Assembly (NCBI GenBank): GCA_964465145.1
Contig: CAYXJR010000003.1
Location: 47,925-111,924 of the forward strand
Source: JAUVKA01 sp964465145
Lineage (GTDB): Bacteria > Bacteroidota > Bacteroidia > Bacteroidales > UBA12481
DNA length: 64,000 nt
Direction: 5' to 3'
The notes below the pieces were generated by a model that searched no databases, was not told the origin of the DNA, and saw nothing but the letters and a program-made list of their open reading frames with translations. Below, one piece after another: positions 35,224-44,735 of this stretch. Position 1 is the stretch's first letter. Every line of letters begins with the position of its first letter. The position numbers were made by a program, and so were the translations under genes.

Positions 35224-37359
35224 ATGAAAATTAAGAATTTGATCATTGCTTTCCTTTTTCTATCCGTTTGTCTTTCGACAAATGCTCAGAAGATCGATGT
35301 TTACAGCAGACCTGTGCAACATGAACCTGACAGAAGTTTTGATGCTATTCATTACCGCATTGAGCTGGACGTTGATCTGGAAGGAAAAAGCTTAAAAGGA
35401 CAAAACAGGATCACCCTGTCGCCATTAAATGACAATCTCCAATCTATTACACTGGATGCTGTTTCTCTGGTAGTAACAGATGTTATCGATAGTAAGGGTG
35501 CTCCTCTGGAATATAATCAAACTGAGGATAAGGTTTTTATCAGGCTCCGGCAAGCTTATTCACATATAGACACAGTTGACATAACTGTAAAGTATTACCT
35601 GACTGAACAGGTTAAAGGCCTGAGGTTTTCTGACGATACAGAAACAAGTCCTCGCCAGGCTTCATCCGATTGCTTCCCGAATAAAGCCAGACAGTGGATT
35701 CCTTGTTATGACTATCCTCACGATAAAGTATCTCAGGAAATGATAATTACTGTTGATCAGAAATATAAAGTGCTTTCTAACGGCACTTTATCAGGCGTCA
35801 ATGAAAATGTGGCAAAAGGCAAACATACCTGGCACTGGAGTCAGGATAAACCCCACTCAACATATCTTATTAACCTTAGCATAGCTGATTACGCTGTTAT
35901 TAAGGACTCTTTAGGAGCACTGCCAATAAATTACTGGGTTTATCAGTGGAATGTTGAAGATGCTAAAAGATCATTTGCGAAAACGCCCTACATGATAGAT
36001 TTTTTCAATAAAATATTTGATTATGAATTCCCATGGGCGAAATATGATCAGGTAATTTCAGCCTATATGGGAGGGGGAGCTGAAGCAACATCAGCAACCT
36101 TGCTTGGAGAGGCTGCAGTAACGAATGAGAAAGCGGCCATTGACTTCTCATATGAAGGAGTTATTGCTCACGAGATAGCACATCAATGGTGGGGAGATCT
36201 AATAACTTGCCGAAGCTGGGAACATACGTGGATGAATGAAAGCTTTGGCACCTATTCCGACCATCTATATAAAAGATATGCCTGGGGAGAAGATGAAGCT
36301 GCTTATGATCTTATCAGAAAAAAAAACGGATACCTCAGAGAAGCACATAACCGGTATATGAGGCCAATTGTATTTAACAGGTACAATTCACCCGGAGATA
36401 ATTTCGACAGTCACAGCTATCCAAAAGGAGCCTGTGTTCTTCATATGCTGCGATTTATACTGGGAGATGACACTTTCTTCAGAACTCTTAGTACATTTTT
36501 ACATGAGTATGAATTCCAGCCTGTAACAACTCAGGACTTCATGAAATGTGTCAAAGATGTGAGTGGGAAGAATATGGACTGGTTTTTTAATCAATTTCTT
36601 TTCCACCCCGGACATGCTGTTTTTGATGTCAGTAAGGACTGGGATGAAGCCACCGGAACTTTAACTGTAGAAGTAGTTCAGACCCAGGATAAATGGGATA
36701 ATGTTCCAATTTATAAGATCCCTGTGAATATTGGTTTTTATAGTAATGGAAAGAAAACTGTAAAGCAGGTTTGGCTAAAAGAAAAAAGCGAATCCTTTGA
36801 ATTCAAACTTGATTCTGAACCTCTTTTGGTAAGGTTTGATGATGGAAATCATCTGCTAAAGGAATGGACTTTCAAAAAATCCGAAGATGAATTGATCTAT
36901 CAGGCTAAGAATGACGATATGACTGGAAGATTATGGGCTGTAGATGAACTTAAAGCCTTTAGTAAATCCAAAAGCACCATCGAGGCTTGGAGTAATATTG
37001 CTGTTAATGATGATTTCTGGGCTGTAAGAGAAGCTGCCCTAAAGAATTTGTCAGAATATCATAACCAGGATTTTGCTGATCTTTTCACGTCTTCCGTAGA
37101 AGACCAAAACTCAAAGGTAAGAGTTGCTGCCATTACTGCCCTTGGCGATAACGGGAATAAGAAGAATATTAAAAGTTTCAAACGTATCTTCAATACTGAC
37201 GACAGCTATCTTGTTATGGCTGAGGCGCTTAAGTCAATTGGTAAGTGTGGCTCTAAATCTGACCTGAAATTTATACAAGAAGCTGGCAATACGAAATCCC
37301 ATCGCAACGTGGTAAACAGTGCTGCAAATCAGGCTACTGAAATGATAAACAGGAAATAA
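35224..37359 (+). CDS. M1-family zinc aminopeptidase with C-terminal HEAT-like repeats (copy 2)
   Basis: A 711-residue paralogue of the M1 peptidase at 31690-33849, with the same layout: signal peptide ending in TNAQ, beta-domain, GGGAEATSAT, zinc site H316-E317-x-x-H320 with E339 in WMNESF, and a HEAT-like helical tail (WAVREAALKNLS, KVRVAAITALG, VMAEALKSIGKCG). Conservation is strongest around the zinc site and the segment SYPKGACVLHMLRFILGDDTFFRTLS; the helical tail has diverged more. Both copies keep all catalytic residues, so both should be active, perhaps with different residue preference. The arrangement M1-M24-M1 suggests duplication across the M24 gene. Confidence 0.93.
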   Translation: MKIKNLIIAFLFLSVCLSTNAQKIDVYSRPVQHEPDRSFDAIHYRIELDVDLEGKSLKGQNRITLSPLNDNLQSITLDAVSLVVTDVIDSKGAPLEYNQTEDKVFIRLRQAYSHIDTVDITVKYYLTEQVKGLRFSDDTETSPRQASSDCFPNKARQWIPCYDYPHDKVSQEMIITVDQKYKVLSNGTLSGVNENVAKGKHTWHWSQDKPHSTYLINLSIADYAVIKDSLGALPINYWVYQWNVEDAKRSFAKTPYMIDFFNKIFDYEFPWAKYDQVISAYMGGGAEATSATLLGEAAVTNEKAAIDFSYEGVIAHEIAHQWWGDLITCRSWEHTWMNESFGTYSDHLYKRYAWGEDEAAYDLIRKKNGYLREAHNRYMRPIVFNRYNSPGDNFDSHSYPKGACVLHMLRFILGDDTFFRTLSTFLHEYEFQPVTTQDFMKCVKDVSGKNMDWFFNQFLFHPGHAVFDVSKDWDEATGTLTVEVVQTQDKWDNVPIYKIPVNIGFYSNGKKTVKQVWLKEKSESFEFKLDSEPLLVRFDDGNHLLKEWTFKKSEDELIYQAKNDDMTGRLWAVDELKAFSKSKSTIEAWSNIAVNDDFWAVREAALKNLSEYHNQDFADLFTSSVEDQNSKVRVAAITALGDNGNKKNIKSFKRIFNTDDSYLVMAEALKSIGKCGSKSDLKFIQEAGNTKSHRNVVNSAANQATEMINRK

Positions 37360-37377
37360 ATCCTAAATGTCGAAATC

Positions 37378-39162
37378 ATGAAAAAAATTACCCCAGACAT
37401 TTTTATTTTTCTTTTGATAACAGTTTTATTGATCTCTTGTACAAATATCCAGAAAACTGAAACTTATCCGGAACCCGCTGATCCGGATACATATGACATG
37501 TCAGTTTGGGAAAATATTGAATCCGGCATCCATTCTGGTTTCGGGTCTCTTGATGTTGCCTATTCAAGAAGCATCCCTCCATCAGGAAATATTACAGAAT
37601 CTACTCAAATCCAGGGATGGAAAGGAGAACGGATTAGCTGTTTATTGCTTTTCTGGTCAAACGGAAATGAAGAAACGATCCTTTTGAAAGCTAATGGTTT
37701 CAGTAATAATGATAGTAAGATCAGTAAAGAAAGCATTTCAATATCAGTTGTAAAATATGTCCTTGTGGATCAGTTTCTGAATGAAAAATCTGGCTCTTGC
37801 GGGCCCAGGGATAATGATAAAACCCCTGTCCATATCAAACCTGACCTGCTAAGTGACGAAACGAGTTTTACATTTAAAACTGCGGGAACCCGTCCTGTTT
37901 GGATATCTGTGGATATACCTGATGACACCCCTGCCGGAACATATGAAGGAAGCATTACCAGTAAATCAGAATCCGGTACTGTTGATCACATGATCACTTT
38001 GGAAGTACTCGATAAAGTGCTTCCTGATCCATCAGATTGGTCTTTCCACCTCGACCTGTGGCAAAATCCCTTTGCGGTTGCAAGATTTCATGGAGTTGAA
38101 CTGTGGTCCAGAGATCATTTTAAACTTTTAAAACCACTTCTCGAAAAGCTCGCTGATGCGGGTCAAAAATGCATTACAGCAACCCTGGTTGTCCAACCCT
38201 GGGGTGGTGGCGCTTGTTTCGATCCTTTTGGCAGCATGATTAATTGGACAAAGAAGAAGGACGGAACGTGGGCGTATAATTATTTTATTTTCGATAAGTA
38301 CGTCAGCTTTGCAATGGAATGCGGTATAAATAAGCAGATTAACTGCTATTCAATGGTACCAATCACAAACGAGTTCTCATGGTTTGACGAGGAAACATCC
38401 GAAACTTTAAGAATGGAGGCAAAGCCTGGGACTGAGAAATACGAAAATTTTTGGAGGGGTTTCCTGCTCGACTTCAGAACCCATTTAAAGGGAAAAGGCT
38501 GGCTTGAAATTACAGCTCTCGCATTGGATGAGAGGGAGCAGGAGGAAATGAAAGCTAATTTCAAATTTCTGGAAGAAACCGCACCAGAGTTTAAAATTTC
38601 TATGGCCGGGTTTTATTACGAGGATATCAACTCATCCTTATATGAATTCAGTTCAAACTGGAGGGATTATGGCAGAATACCGGAAGATGCTATAAAAACG
38701 AGAAAGAAAGCCGGCCAGATAACAACTTATTATGTCGCCTGTGGAATACCAAAGCCAAATAATTTTACTTTTTCTCCTCAGGCAGAATCATGTTTTGAAG
38801 GATGGTTAGCCTCAGCAATGGGATTTGACGGCTTTTTGCGGTGGGCTTATAACAGTTGGCCTGAAAATCCCTTACTTGACTCCAGGTACACTAAATGGCC
38901 TAGCGGTGATACATATTTTGTTTACCCCGATGCACAAAGCTCTGTCCGTTTTGAGAGACTCAGGGAAGGTATCCAGGACTATGAGAAGATAAGGATACTT
39001 CGTGAAGAACTGTCGGGAAAATCTTCAGAAGAGGCTTTAGCTGAATTGAAAAGATTAAATGATTTCCTGGCGACAGTTGACGCAGGCACTATTTATAAGA
39101 GATCAGCGGCTGAGGTCATAAATCAAGGCAAACAGCTTATATATGAGATCGTTAAATATTAA
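37378..39162 (+). CDS. GH123-like (DUF4091) glycosidase lipoprotein
   Basis: A 594-residue lipoprotein (lipobox LLISC). An N-terminal beta-sandwich (about 40-210) precedes a TIM-barrel with FHLDLWQNPFAVARFHG and the acidic pair D384-E385 in ALDEREQEEM, which corresponds to the Asp-Glu pair used by GH123 enzymes in substrate-assisted catalysis. The C-terminus has the DUF4091 signature GDTYFVYPDAQSSVRFERL followed by REGIQDYEKIRIL. Characterised GH123 members are beta-N-acetylgalactosaminidases; DUF4091 proteins are broader, so an N-acetylhexosaminide substrate is only a suggestion. The stop TAA is directly followed by the ATG of the GH2 gene. It is consistent with amino-sugar on a glycoprotein or sulfated glycan. 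Confidence 0.75.
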   Translation: MKKITPDIFIFLLITVLLISCTNIQKTETYPEPADPDTYDMSVWENIESGIHSGFGSLDVAYSRSIPPSGNITESTQIQGWKGERISCLLLFWSNGNEETILLKANGFSNNDSKISKESISISVVKYVLVDQFLNEKSGSCGPRDNDKTPVHIKPDLLSDETSFTFKTAGTRPVWISVDIPDDTPAGTYEGSITSKSESGTVDHMITLEVLDKVLPDPSDWSFHLDLWQNPFAVARFHGVELWSRDHFKLLKPLLEKLADAGQKCITATLVVQPWGGGACFDPFGSMINWTKKKDGTWAYNYFIFDKYVSFAMECGINKQINCYSMVPITNEFSWFDEETSETLRMEAKPGTEKYENFWRGFLLDFRTHLKGKGWLEITALALDEREQEEMKANFKFLEETAPEFKISMAGFYYEDINSSLYEFSSNWRDYGRIPEDAIKTRKKAGQITTYYVACGIPKPNNFTFSPQAESCFEGWLASAMGFDGFLRWAYNSWPENPLLDSRYTKWPSGDTYFVYPDAQSSVRFERLREGIQDYEKIRILREELSGKSSEEALAELKRLNDFLATVDAGTIYKRSAAEVINQGKQLIYEIVKY

Positions 39163-42012
39163 ATGAAAAACCTCAAAATAATGAAACCTCTATTTTTCCA
39201 ATCATTTCTCATAGGAGCCCTATTATGCGTAACTACTATCTCATATTCCCAGGAATCAGAGATTAGATATCTTACAGGAACAGGAAATGATGATACAGTC
39301 CCCTGGGAGTTTTACTGCTCCGAGGGTATGAACAGTAAAAAATGGACAACGATTCAGGTACCTTCCTGTTGGGAACTCCAGGGTTTCGGATCCTATAATT
39401 ATGGTATTGATCCATGGGATGAGCGAATGAATGAGTACGGTAAATATCGCCATGAATTCCTCATACCTAAAGAATGGAAAGGGAAAAAAGTGAATATTGT
39501 CTTCGAAGGAGTGATGACTGATGCAGATGTAAGAATTAACGGGAAATCAGCAGGACCAAAACACCAGGGTGCTTTTTATGAATTCAAATATGATGTTAGC
39601 AAACTGCTGAATTTTGGAAAGACCAACCAGCTTGAAGTTACGGTACACAAGCATTCAGCCGACAGCTCGGTTAACGAAGCTGAGCGTTGGGCTGATTACT
39701 GGATATTCGGCGGGATTTTTCGTCCTGTCTACCTTGAAGCATTGCCATCTGATCATATCGATAGGATTGCAACAGATGCTAGAGCAAATGGAGATTTCAG
39801 TGCTGATGTTTATTTCGACTCACAAAGAGCGACCTATCTGGGAGTGGAACTTCAAAATCTAAATGGACAAAAAATTGCAACCATTGAGGAAGAGATACTC
39901 GATTCTTCTGAAGAAAAAATCAGCATTTCAAATCATTTTAAGGATATTCAAACATGGAATCCTGAATTTCCCAGGCTTTATCAGCTGGTTTTTCAATTAA
40001 TGGATAAAAACCATAATCTACTTCATCAAACTACGGTCCGAACCGGTTTTCGTACCGTTGAAGTAAGGGGAAAAGACGGCATTTATGTAAATGGTGTAAA
40101 GATAAAATTCAAGGGGATTAGCCGACATGTTTTCTGGCCAACATCGGGACGTACAACAAATAAGAATATAAGCATATCAGATGTTAAGCTGATAAAGGAA
40201 ATGAATATGAATGCGGTAAGGATGTCACACTATCCCCCCGATAAGCATTTTCTTGATGCTTGTGATTCCCTGGGCTTATTCGTGCTTGATGAATTGGCAG
40301 GATGGGGCCCTCCAGCATATAATACGGAAATAGGAAGAAAGCTGGTTAAAGAACTGGTATTAAGGGATGAAAACCATCCATCCATAGTTCTCTGGGACAA
40401 CGGAAATGAGGGCGGGTGGAATCCTGATCTGGATGATGATTTTTCTATTTGGGATATTCAGAAGAGAAAGACCATACGCCCAAGACAGATGTTCCGTAAA
40501 ACAAATACTCTTCATTACTTTAAATATAATTACCTGGCCTATGACAGCTACCAGCAGGACCGGATCTTTTTCACAACTGAATTTCTGCATGGTTGCTGGG
40601 ATGAAGGTCATGGAGCAGGTCTGGATGATTACTGGAGATTGATGTGGGATAATCCGATCTGTGCAGGTGGTTTTCTCTGGAATTTTTCTGATGAGGCAAT
40701 CGTTCGTACCGATCTTAATAATAAGCTTGATGTTGACGGAAACCATGCTACAGATGGAATAACCGGACCAGCCCGTGAAAAAGAAGGCAGTTTTTATACT
40801 GTTAAGGAGATATGGGCGCCGGTTCACTTTGAAAAAAAGTTCATTACTCCTTCATTTGACGGCAAGTTTACCATAGAAAACCGATACCACTATACCAACC
40901 TGGATCAATGTGAGTTCGAAGCGAAATGGATAAAATTCAGGGGTTCTGATGATGAGAAGACAATTCCACTTTCGGTAAAGGAAACAAATGTGCCTCAAAT
41001 ACATCTTGAACCCGGTGACGTAGGAACCTTGTTAGTTAATTTGCCGGAAGATTGGGCTTCATTTGATGCATTGTATATTAAAGCTATTGATCCTCACCAG
41101 AATGAGATTTTCACATGGAGCTTTCCACTGAAAGGGCCGGAAGAATTTCAGTATGATTTCCCGGAATTGGAAGCATCCCAATCTCTTTCTGTCGAAGAAA
41201 CAGACCTGATAGTAAAGGTCCAATCAAAGAATAAATCCTTTGAATTCAATAAGAAGACCGGCACACTGGCCAAGGCATTTCTGGATGAAAAGGAGATCCC
41301 AATGTATAACGGTCCAAGATTCATTTCCAAGGAGGAGATAGAATTAAGCGGTCTTAATCATTACCCGGGTGATAATGGTCAGTACGTTCTGGAATTTTCT
41401 TTCCAGGGCGGACAGGATAAATTCAGGAACATTCAATACCAGATCAAATGGATCATCAGGACCAACGGTCTGCTTGATCTTACCGTTAAAGGTCATTATA
41501 TGCAGGGCATTACTTTTGATTACACTGAGGATAAGATCCAATCCATTAAAAGACTGGGAGATGGTCCCTTCCGTGTTTGGCGCAACCGGATGAAAGGAAC
41601 CACCCTGGGTGTATGGGAGGATGAGTATAACAATACTATTACGGGAGATCCGGAATCCTTGTATGATTATCCCGAGTTCAAGGGATTTTTCTCCTCTCTC
41701 TATTGGGCCCGGTTGATAAATCGAGATAAAAGCAGTATAACAGTTTATTGCCATACACCCTATACATTTCTTCGGTTATTTACGCCTGAGACACCAGGAC
41801 CAGTCAGGGAGGGATGGGGCTCTGATGCCCTGGTATGCCCTGAGGGTGATCTTTCTTTTTTGAATGCTATACCACCTCTGGGTACCATGTTTAAAAAAGC
41901 AGAAGATCTTGGCCCTCAATCACAGCTTGAAACAGTATATGGCTGGGATTCTGAACCTGTTATGATCAAGCTGACTTTTGATTTTAGAAAATTTCAATCT
42001 AAGGGGAAATAA
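39163..42012 (+). CDS. GH2-family beta-galactosidase-like enzyme
   Basis: A 949-residue secreted GH2 enzyme with signal peptide ending in ISYSQ (ATG 39163 or ATG 39181). Order of domains: jelly-roll (about 45-195, VPSCWELQGFGSYNYG, FEGVMTDADVRINGKSAG), immunoglobulin-like domain, TIM barrel with MNMNAVRMSHYPPDKHFLDACD, then C-terminal sandwich domains. The acid/base is E416 in NGNEGG and the nucleophile is E473 in TTEFLHG. GH2 includes beta-galactosidases, beta-glucuronidases and others; the HWxP-type exo-beta-mannosidase signature is absent and the jelly-roll/Bgal-C layout favours beta-galactosidase-like activity, without certainty. It starts immediately after the GH123-like stop codon, so coupling is likely. 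Confidence 0.88.
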   Translation: MKNLKIMKPLFFQSFLIGALLCVTTISYSQESEIRYLTGTGNDDTVPWEFYCSEGMNSKKWTTIQVPSCWELQGFGSYNYGIDPWDERMNEYGKYRHEFLIPKEWKGKKVNIVFEGVMTDADVRINGKSAGPKHQGAFYEFKYDVSKLLNFGKTNQLEVTVHKHSADSSVNEAERWADYWIFGGIFRPVYLEALPSDHIDRIATDARANGDFSADVYFDSQRATYLGVELQNLNGQKIATIEEEILDSSEEKISISNHFKDIQTWNPEFPRLYQLVFQLMDKNHNLLHQTTVRTGFRTVEVRGKDGIYVNGVKIKFKGISRHVFWPTSGRTTNKNISISDVKLIKEMNMNAVRMSHYPPDKHFLDACDSLGLFVLDELAGWGPPAYNTEIGRKLVKELVLRDENHPSIVLWDNGNEGGWNPDLDDDFSIWDIQKRKTIRPRQMFRKTNTLHYFKYNYLAYDSYQQDRIFFTTEFLHGCWDEGHGAGLDDYWRLMWDNPICAGGFLWNFSDEAIVRTDLNNKLDVDGNHATDGITGPAREKEGSFYTVKEIWAPVHFEKKFITPSFDGKFTIENRYHYTNLDQCEFEAKWIKFRGSDDEKTIPLSVKETNVPQIHLEPGDVGTLLVNLPEDWASFDALYIKAIDPHQNEIFTWSFPLKGPEEFQYDFPELEASQSLSVEETDLIVKVQSKNKSFEFNKKTGTLAKAFLDEKEIPMYNGPRFISKEEIELSGLNHYPGDNGQYVLEFSFQGGQDKFRNIQYQIKWIIRTNGLLDLTVKGHYMQGITFDYTEDKIQSIKRLGDGPFRVWRNRMKGTTLGVWEDEYNNTITGDPESLYDYPEFKGFFSSLYWARLINRDKSSITVYCHTPYTFLRLFTPETPGPVREGWGSDALVCPEGDLSFLNAIPPLGTMFKKAEDLGPQSQLETVYGWDSEPVMIKLTFDFRKFQSKGK

Positions 42013-42022
42013 ATATTAAATT

Positions 42023-44701
42023 ATGAAAAGAAAACAAAGGGTATGTTTTGCCCGCATAATTATTTTGATCTCTGTCTTAATTTGCATTGGTAATGACGCT
42101 TTTTCCCAATCTTCCCAATTCTACGCCTATTATACAAGGCTTGAATTTAACGACAATAATAACACCGGTAAATATGCGGATATCGTAGTCCACGTAAACA
42201 ACACAGGCCTACTGGTTTTCAGTCGCGAAAACAGTTATTTGCCATACTGGGAGGCAAATGGCACAAAACAGTTTTTCGAGAGTATAATTCCTTTTAAAGG
42301 TGATGGCCCACCGGAGCGTCCCGACAGGATCAACAAATGTTCTTACGTAAGAATAATAGAAAATTATGAGGAGAAAATAATTATTCACTGGAGATATGCT
42401 CCTGACCAGAGCAGCCTGAACTTCACCGATTTTAAGAAAAGCTACGAGGGTGATATCGGAAAGTATTTTGCCGATTATGTTGACGAGTATTTTATTATAG
42501 AGCCTGAAGGCCTTGTTACAAGGAAAGTGAAAAAAGGATGCTATTCCCTTGATCAATGGAACGACCCGATGAATGTTACTACCCAGGTAATTCAACTTTC
42601 TTCAAAGGGAATTGCAACAGTAAATCTTGTACCTGCGAAATCTCAGAATCTTCCGGGGCAAGCAATAAGGGGATCAGAAGTGATAAGTAAAGAAAACCGA
42701 TCTCCCCTGAGATGGTGGAAATTCGATGAGGGATTAAAACCAAACAATCATGATACAAAAGAGGGTAAAACAGGTTCATCCTGTATAATAGAAGGAGTTG
42801 ATAGCTATTGGAGACCCGGAATATCAGGATCATGCCTTTCTTTTGATGGTTACACCAATAAAGTAAGTATGCCGGCTGCTGATCTGCCTCAGATAAGCGG
42901 CGATTTCAGCATTGAAGCATGGATTGCTCCACAGGAATACCCCTGGAACGTGGCTGGAATTGCTGATCACGACCAGGATAAAAAGGCAGGTTATTCATTA
43001 TCTATAAATCACCTGGGCCAGATTGGTCTATATGCCCTTATTAACGGATCATGGGTCGGGTTATGGACTAAGGAGACTGTTGATTTGTTGAAGTGGACCT
43101 GCATAACTGGTGTATACAAGGAGGATGAAGGATTCAGCATTTACTTTGATGGTGAATTAGCTGGCACCTCTGACATTAAAGGCAAGATCACGGATGCGGT
43201 CAATCATGATCTTTATATTGGCATGGCCCATGAAAAGAATTCCCCATGGGCCTATGAACGTGCTATCACAAAATCATACTTATCGAATATGGTTTTCAGC
43301 GGATTAATAGATGAAGTTCGCTTATTCGACAGAGCACTGAATCACTCTGAGATTATGTCAGGATATCAGAATTATAAACCTTTGAACCCTAAGCCTCTTG
43401 ATTTTTGGGTCCTGCCGGCAGGAGAAGATATTCCCAACAAATTTGGCGCAACATATACCAAACTGCAATGCAGTCCTGAATGGGATGGTTTATGGCGCTT
43501 TGGTGATTATGCTGATATAGTAGTTGCATTTGACGACAAACCAAGTCGTTTTGTATTCTGGAGAGGAACAAATTATCTGCCGAGCATCGTTACCGAACCA
43601 GGCCCCAAAGGGATATGGAACAGTGATCAGGGACCTGAAGATTATACCGACCAGTGCTATGAGCATATGTCGGATAAGACCTGCCGCTATTCACATGTCA
43701 GGCTTATTGAAAATACAGAGGCAAGAGTTGTTGTTCACTGGCGAAATGCAAGTGTGGGAGTTAGTTACGACTGGTTGACTGTGGATGATGATGGATGGGG
43801 ATTATGGACAGATGAATACTGGTACATATATCCTGATGCCGTAGCGGTAAGATACCAGGTAAGTGGAAGATTGAAGGATTTCAAGGATATCCAGACCCAG
43901 CAAAATGAATTACTGAGTCAGCCGGGGACCAGGCCGGAAGATAATGTTCCATATGATGCAATTACTGTTTCCAATATCAAGGGAGAAACTGAAACCTGGA
44001 ATTACTCCACCGGGGTTCCTTACATAAAGGGGCAAGGGATTGAGGAGAACAGAAACCTGATCTATATGAATCTCAATTCTGAATACAAACATTTCAATAT
44101 CGGTGAGATAGGATCATATTTCGTGCCTTACAGTCAGTGGGAGTCAATGAGGATGGCACCGGGACATACCAAATATAATGCATGGAACCATTATCCCTTT
44201 GGTTTATTGCCAAGTGACGGAACGGTAGCCACAGGAATCGACAGGGTTAGTTCATCCTGTATAATAACTTTATATGGACCGCATCATCTGCTTGACGACG
44301 GCAGAACAGATATGTATAATATTTATGGAATAACAGATCTCCCCGCCGCTGAACTCAAATACCTTAACCGGTCATGGAACTATGCACCGGTTTTGAGCAA
44401 TGTAAGCGGAGCTGAAAGTAATGGTTATGAAAAAGGACAGAGAGCTTACGTACTTACCAAAAGATCAGCAAAAATATCATTCAGCCTGGAAGGATCTGAA
44501 GGTAGCCCCATATTAAATCCATGCTTTGTTATAAAGAACTGGGGATCCGACTCGAAAGCCCGGATTAAGATTAACAATAAAAACCAGGCTACAGGCAGCA
44601 TGGTCAAACAGGGTCTTATCAGGGACACAGACGGTACACTTACACTTGTAATCTGGATCAATCAGAAATCAGATGTGAATGTATCTTATGACATCACTTA
44701 A
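42023..44701 (+). CDS. Unrecognised secreted protein with internal repeat around a LamG-like domain (cassette 1, gene A)
   Basis: An 892-residue secreted protein (signal ends DAFSQ) with the order D1 - LamG - D2. D1 (about 30-200, FYAYYTRLEF..., YADIVVHV, CSYVRIIENYEEKIIIHWR) and the start of D2 (about 470-600, FGATYTKLQ, YADIVVAF, CRYSHVRLIENTEARVVVHWR) are diverged copies of the same domain. Between them (about 225-450) is a concanavalin-like domain with FSIEAWIAP, WTCITGVYKEDEGFSIYFDGELAG and GLIDEVRLFDRAL. D2 continues with WTDEYWYIYPDAVAVR and a C-terminal region ending in NPCFVIKNWG. A shorter paralogue with LamG-D only lies at 46376-48406. No family with a known reaction was recognised. 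The many conserved Trp, Tyr, His and acidic residues in D suit a glycan-binding or glycan-cleaving role. Confidence 0.75.
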   Translation: MKRKQRVCFARIIILISVLICIGNDAFSQSSQFYAYYTRLEFNDNNNTGKYADIVVHVNNTGLLVFSRENSYLPYWEANGTKQFFESIIPFKGDGPPERPDRINKCSYVRIIENYEEKIIIHWRYAPDQSSLNFTDFKKSYEGDIGKYFADYVDEYFIIEPEGLVTRKVKKGCYSLDQWNDPMNVTTQVIQLSSKGIATVNLVPAKSQNLPGQAIRGSEVISKENRSPLRWWKFDEGLKPNNHDTKEGKTGSSCIIEGVDSYWRPGISGSCLSFDGYTNKVSMPAADLPQISGDFSIEAWIAPQEYPWNVAGIADHDQDKKAGYSLSINHLGQIGLYALINGSWVGLWTKETVDLLKWTCITGVYKEDEGFSIYFDGELAGTSDIKGKITDAVNHDLYIGMAHEKNSPWAYERAITKSYLSNMVFSGLIDEVRLFDRALNHSEIMSGYQNYKPLNPKPLDFWVLPAGEDIPNKFGATYTKLQCSPEWDGLWRFGDYADIVVAFDDKPSRFVFWRGTNYLPSIVTEPGPKGIWNSDQGPEDYTDQCYEHMSDKTCRYSHVRLIENTEARVVVHWRNASVGVSYDWLTVDDDGWGLWTDEYWYIYPDAVAVRYQVSGRLKDFKDIQTQQNELLSQPGTRPEDNVPYDAITVSNIKGETETWNYSTGVPYIKGQGIEENRNLIYMNLNSEYKHFNIGEIGSYFVPYSQWESMRMAPGHTKYNAWNHYPFGLLPSDGTVATGIDRVSSSCIITLYGPHHLLDDGRTDMYNIYGITDLPAAELKYLNRSWNYAPVLSNVSGAESNGYEKGQRAYVLTKRSAKISFSLEGSEGSPILNPCFVIKNWGSDSKARIKINNKNQATGSMVKQGLIRDTDGTLTLVIWINQKSDVNVSYDIT

Positions 44702-44735
44702 TTGTAATATTGAAGTAAAATCAACAAGAAGTATT

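Noticed and set aside
40360..40827. 155-codon minus-strand open frame inside the GH2 gene
   Set aside because: It lies fully opposite conserved GH2 catalytic sequence (E416, E473 region) and shows no recognisable protein features.
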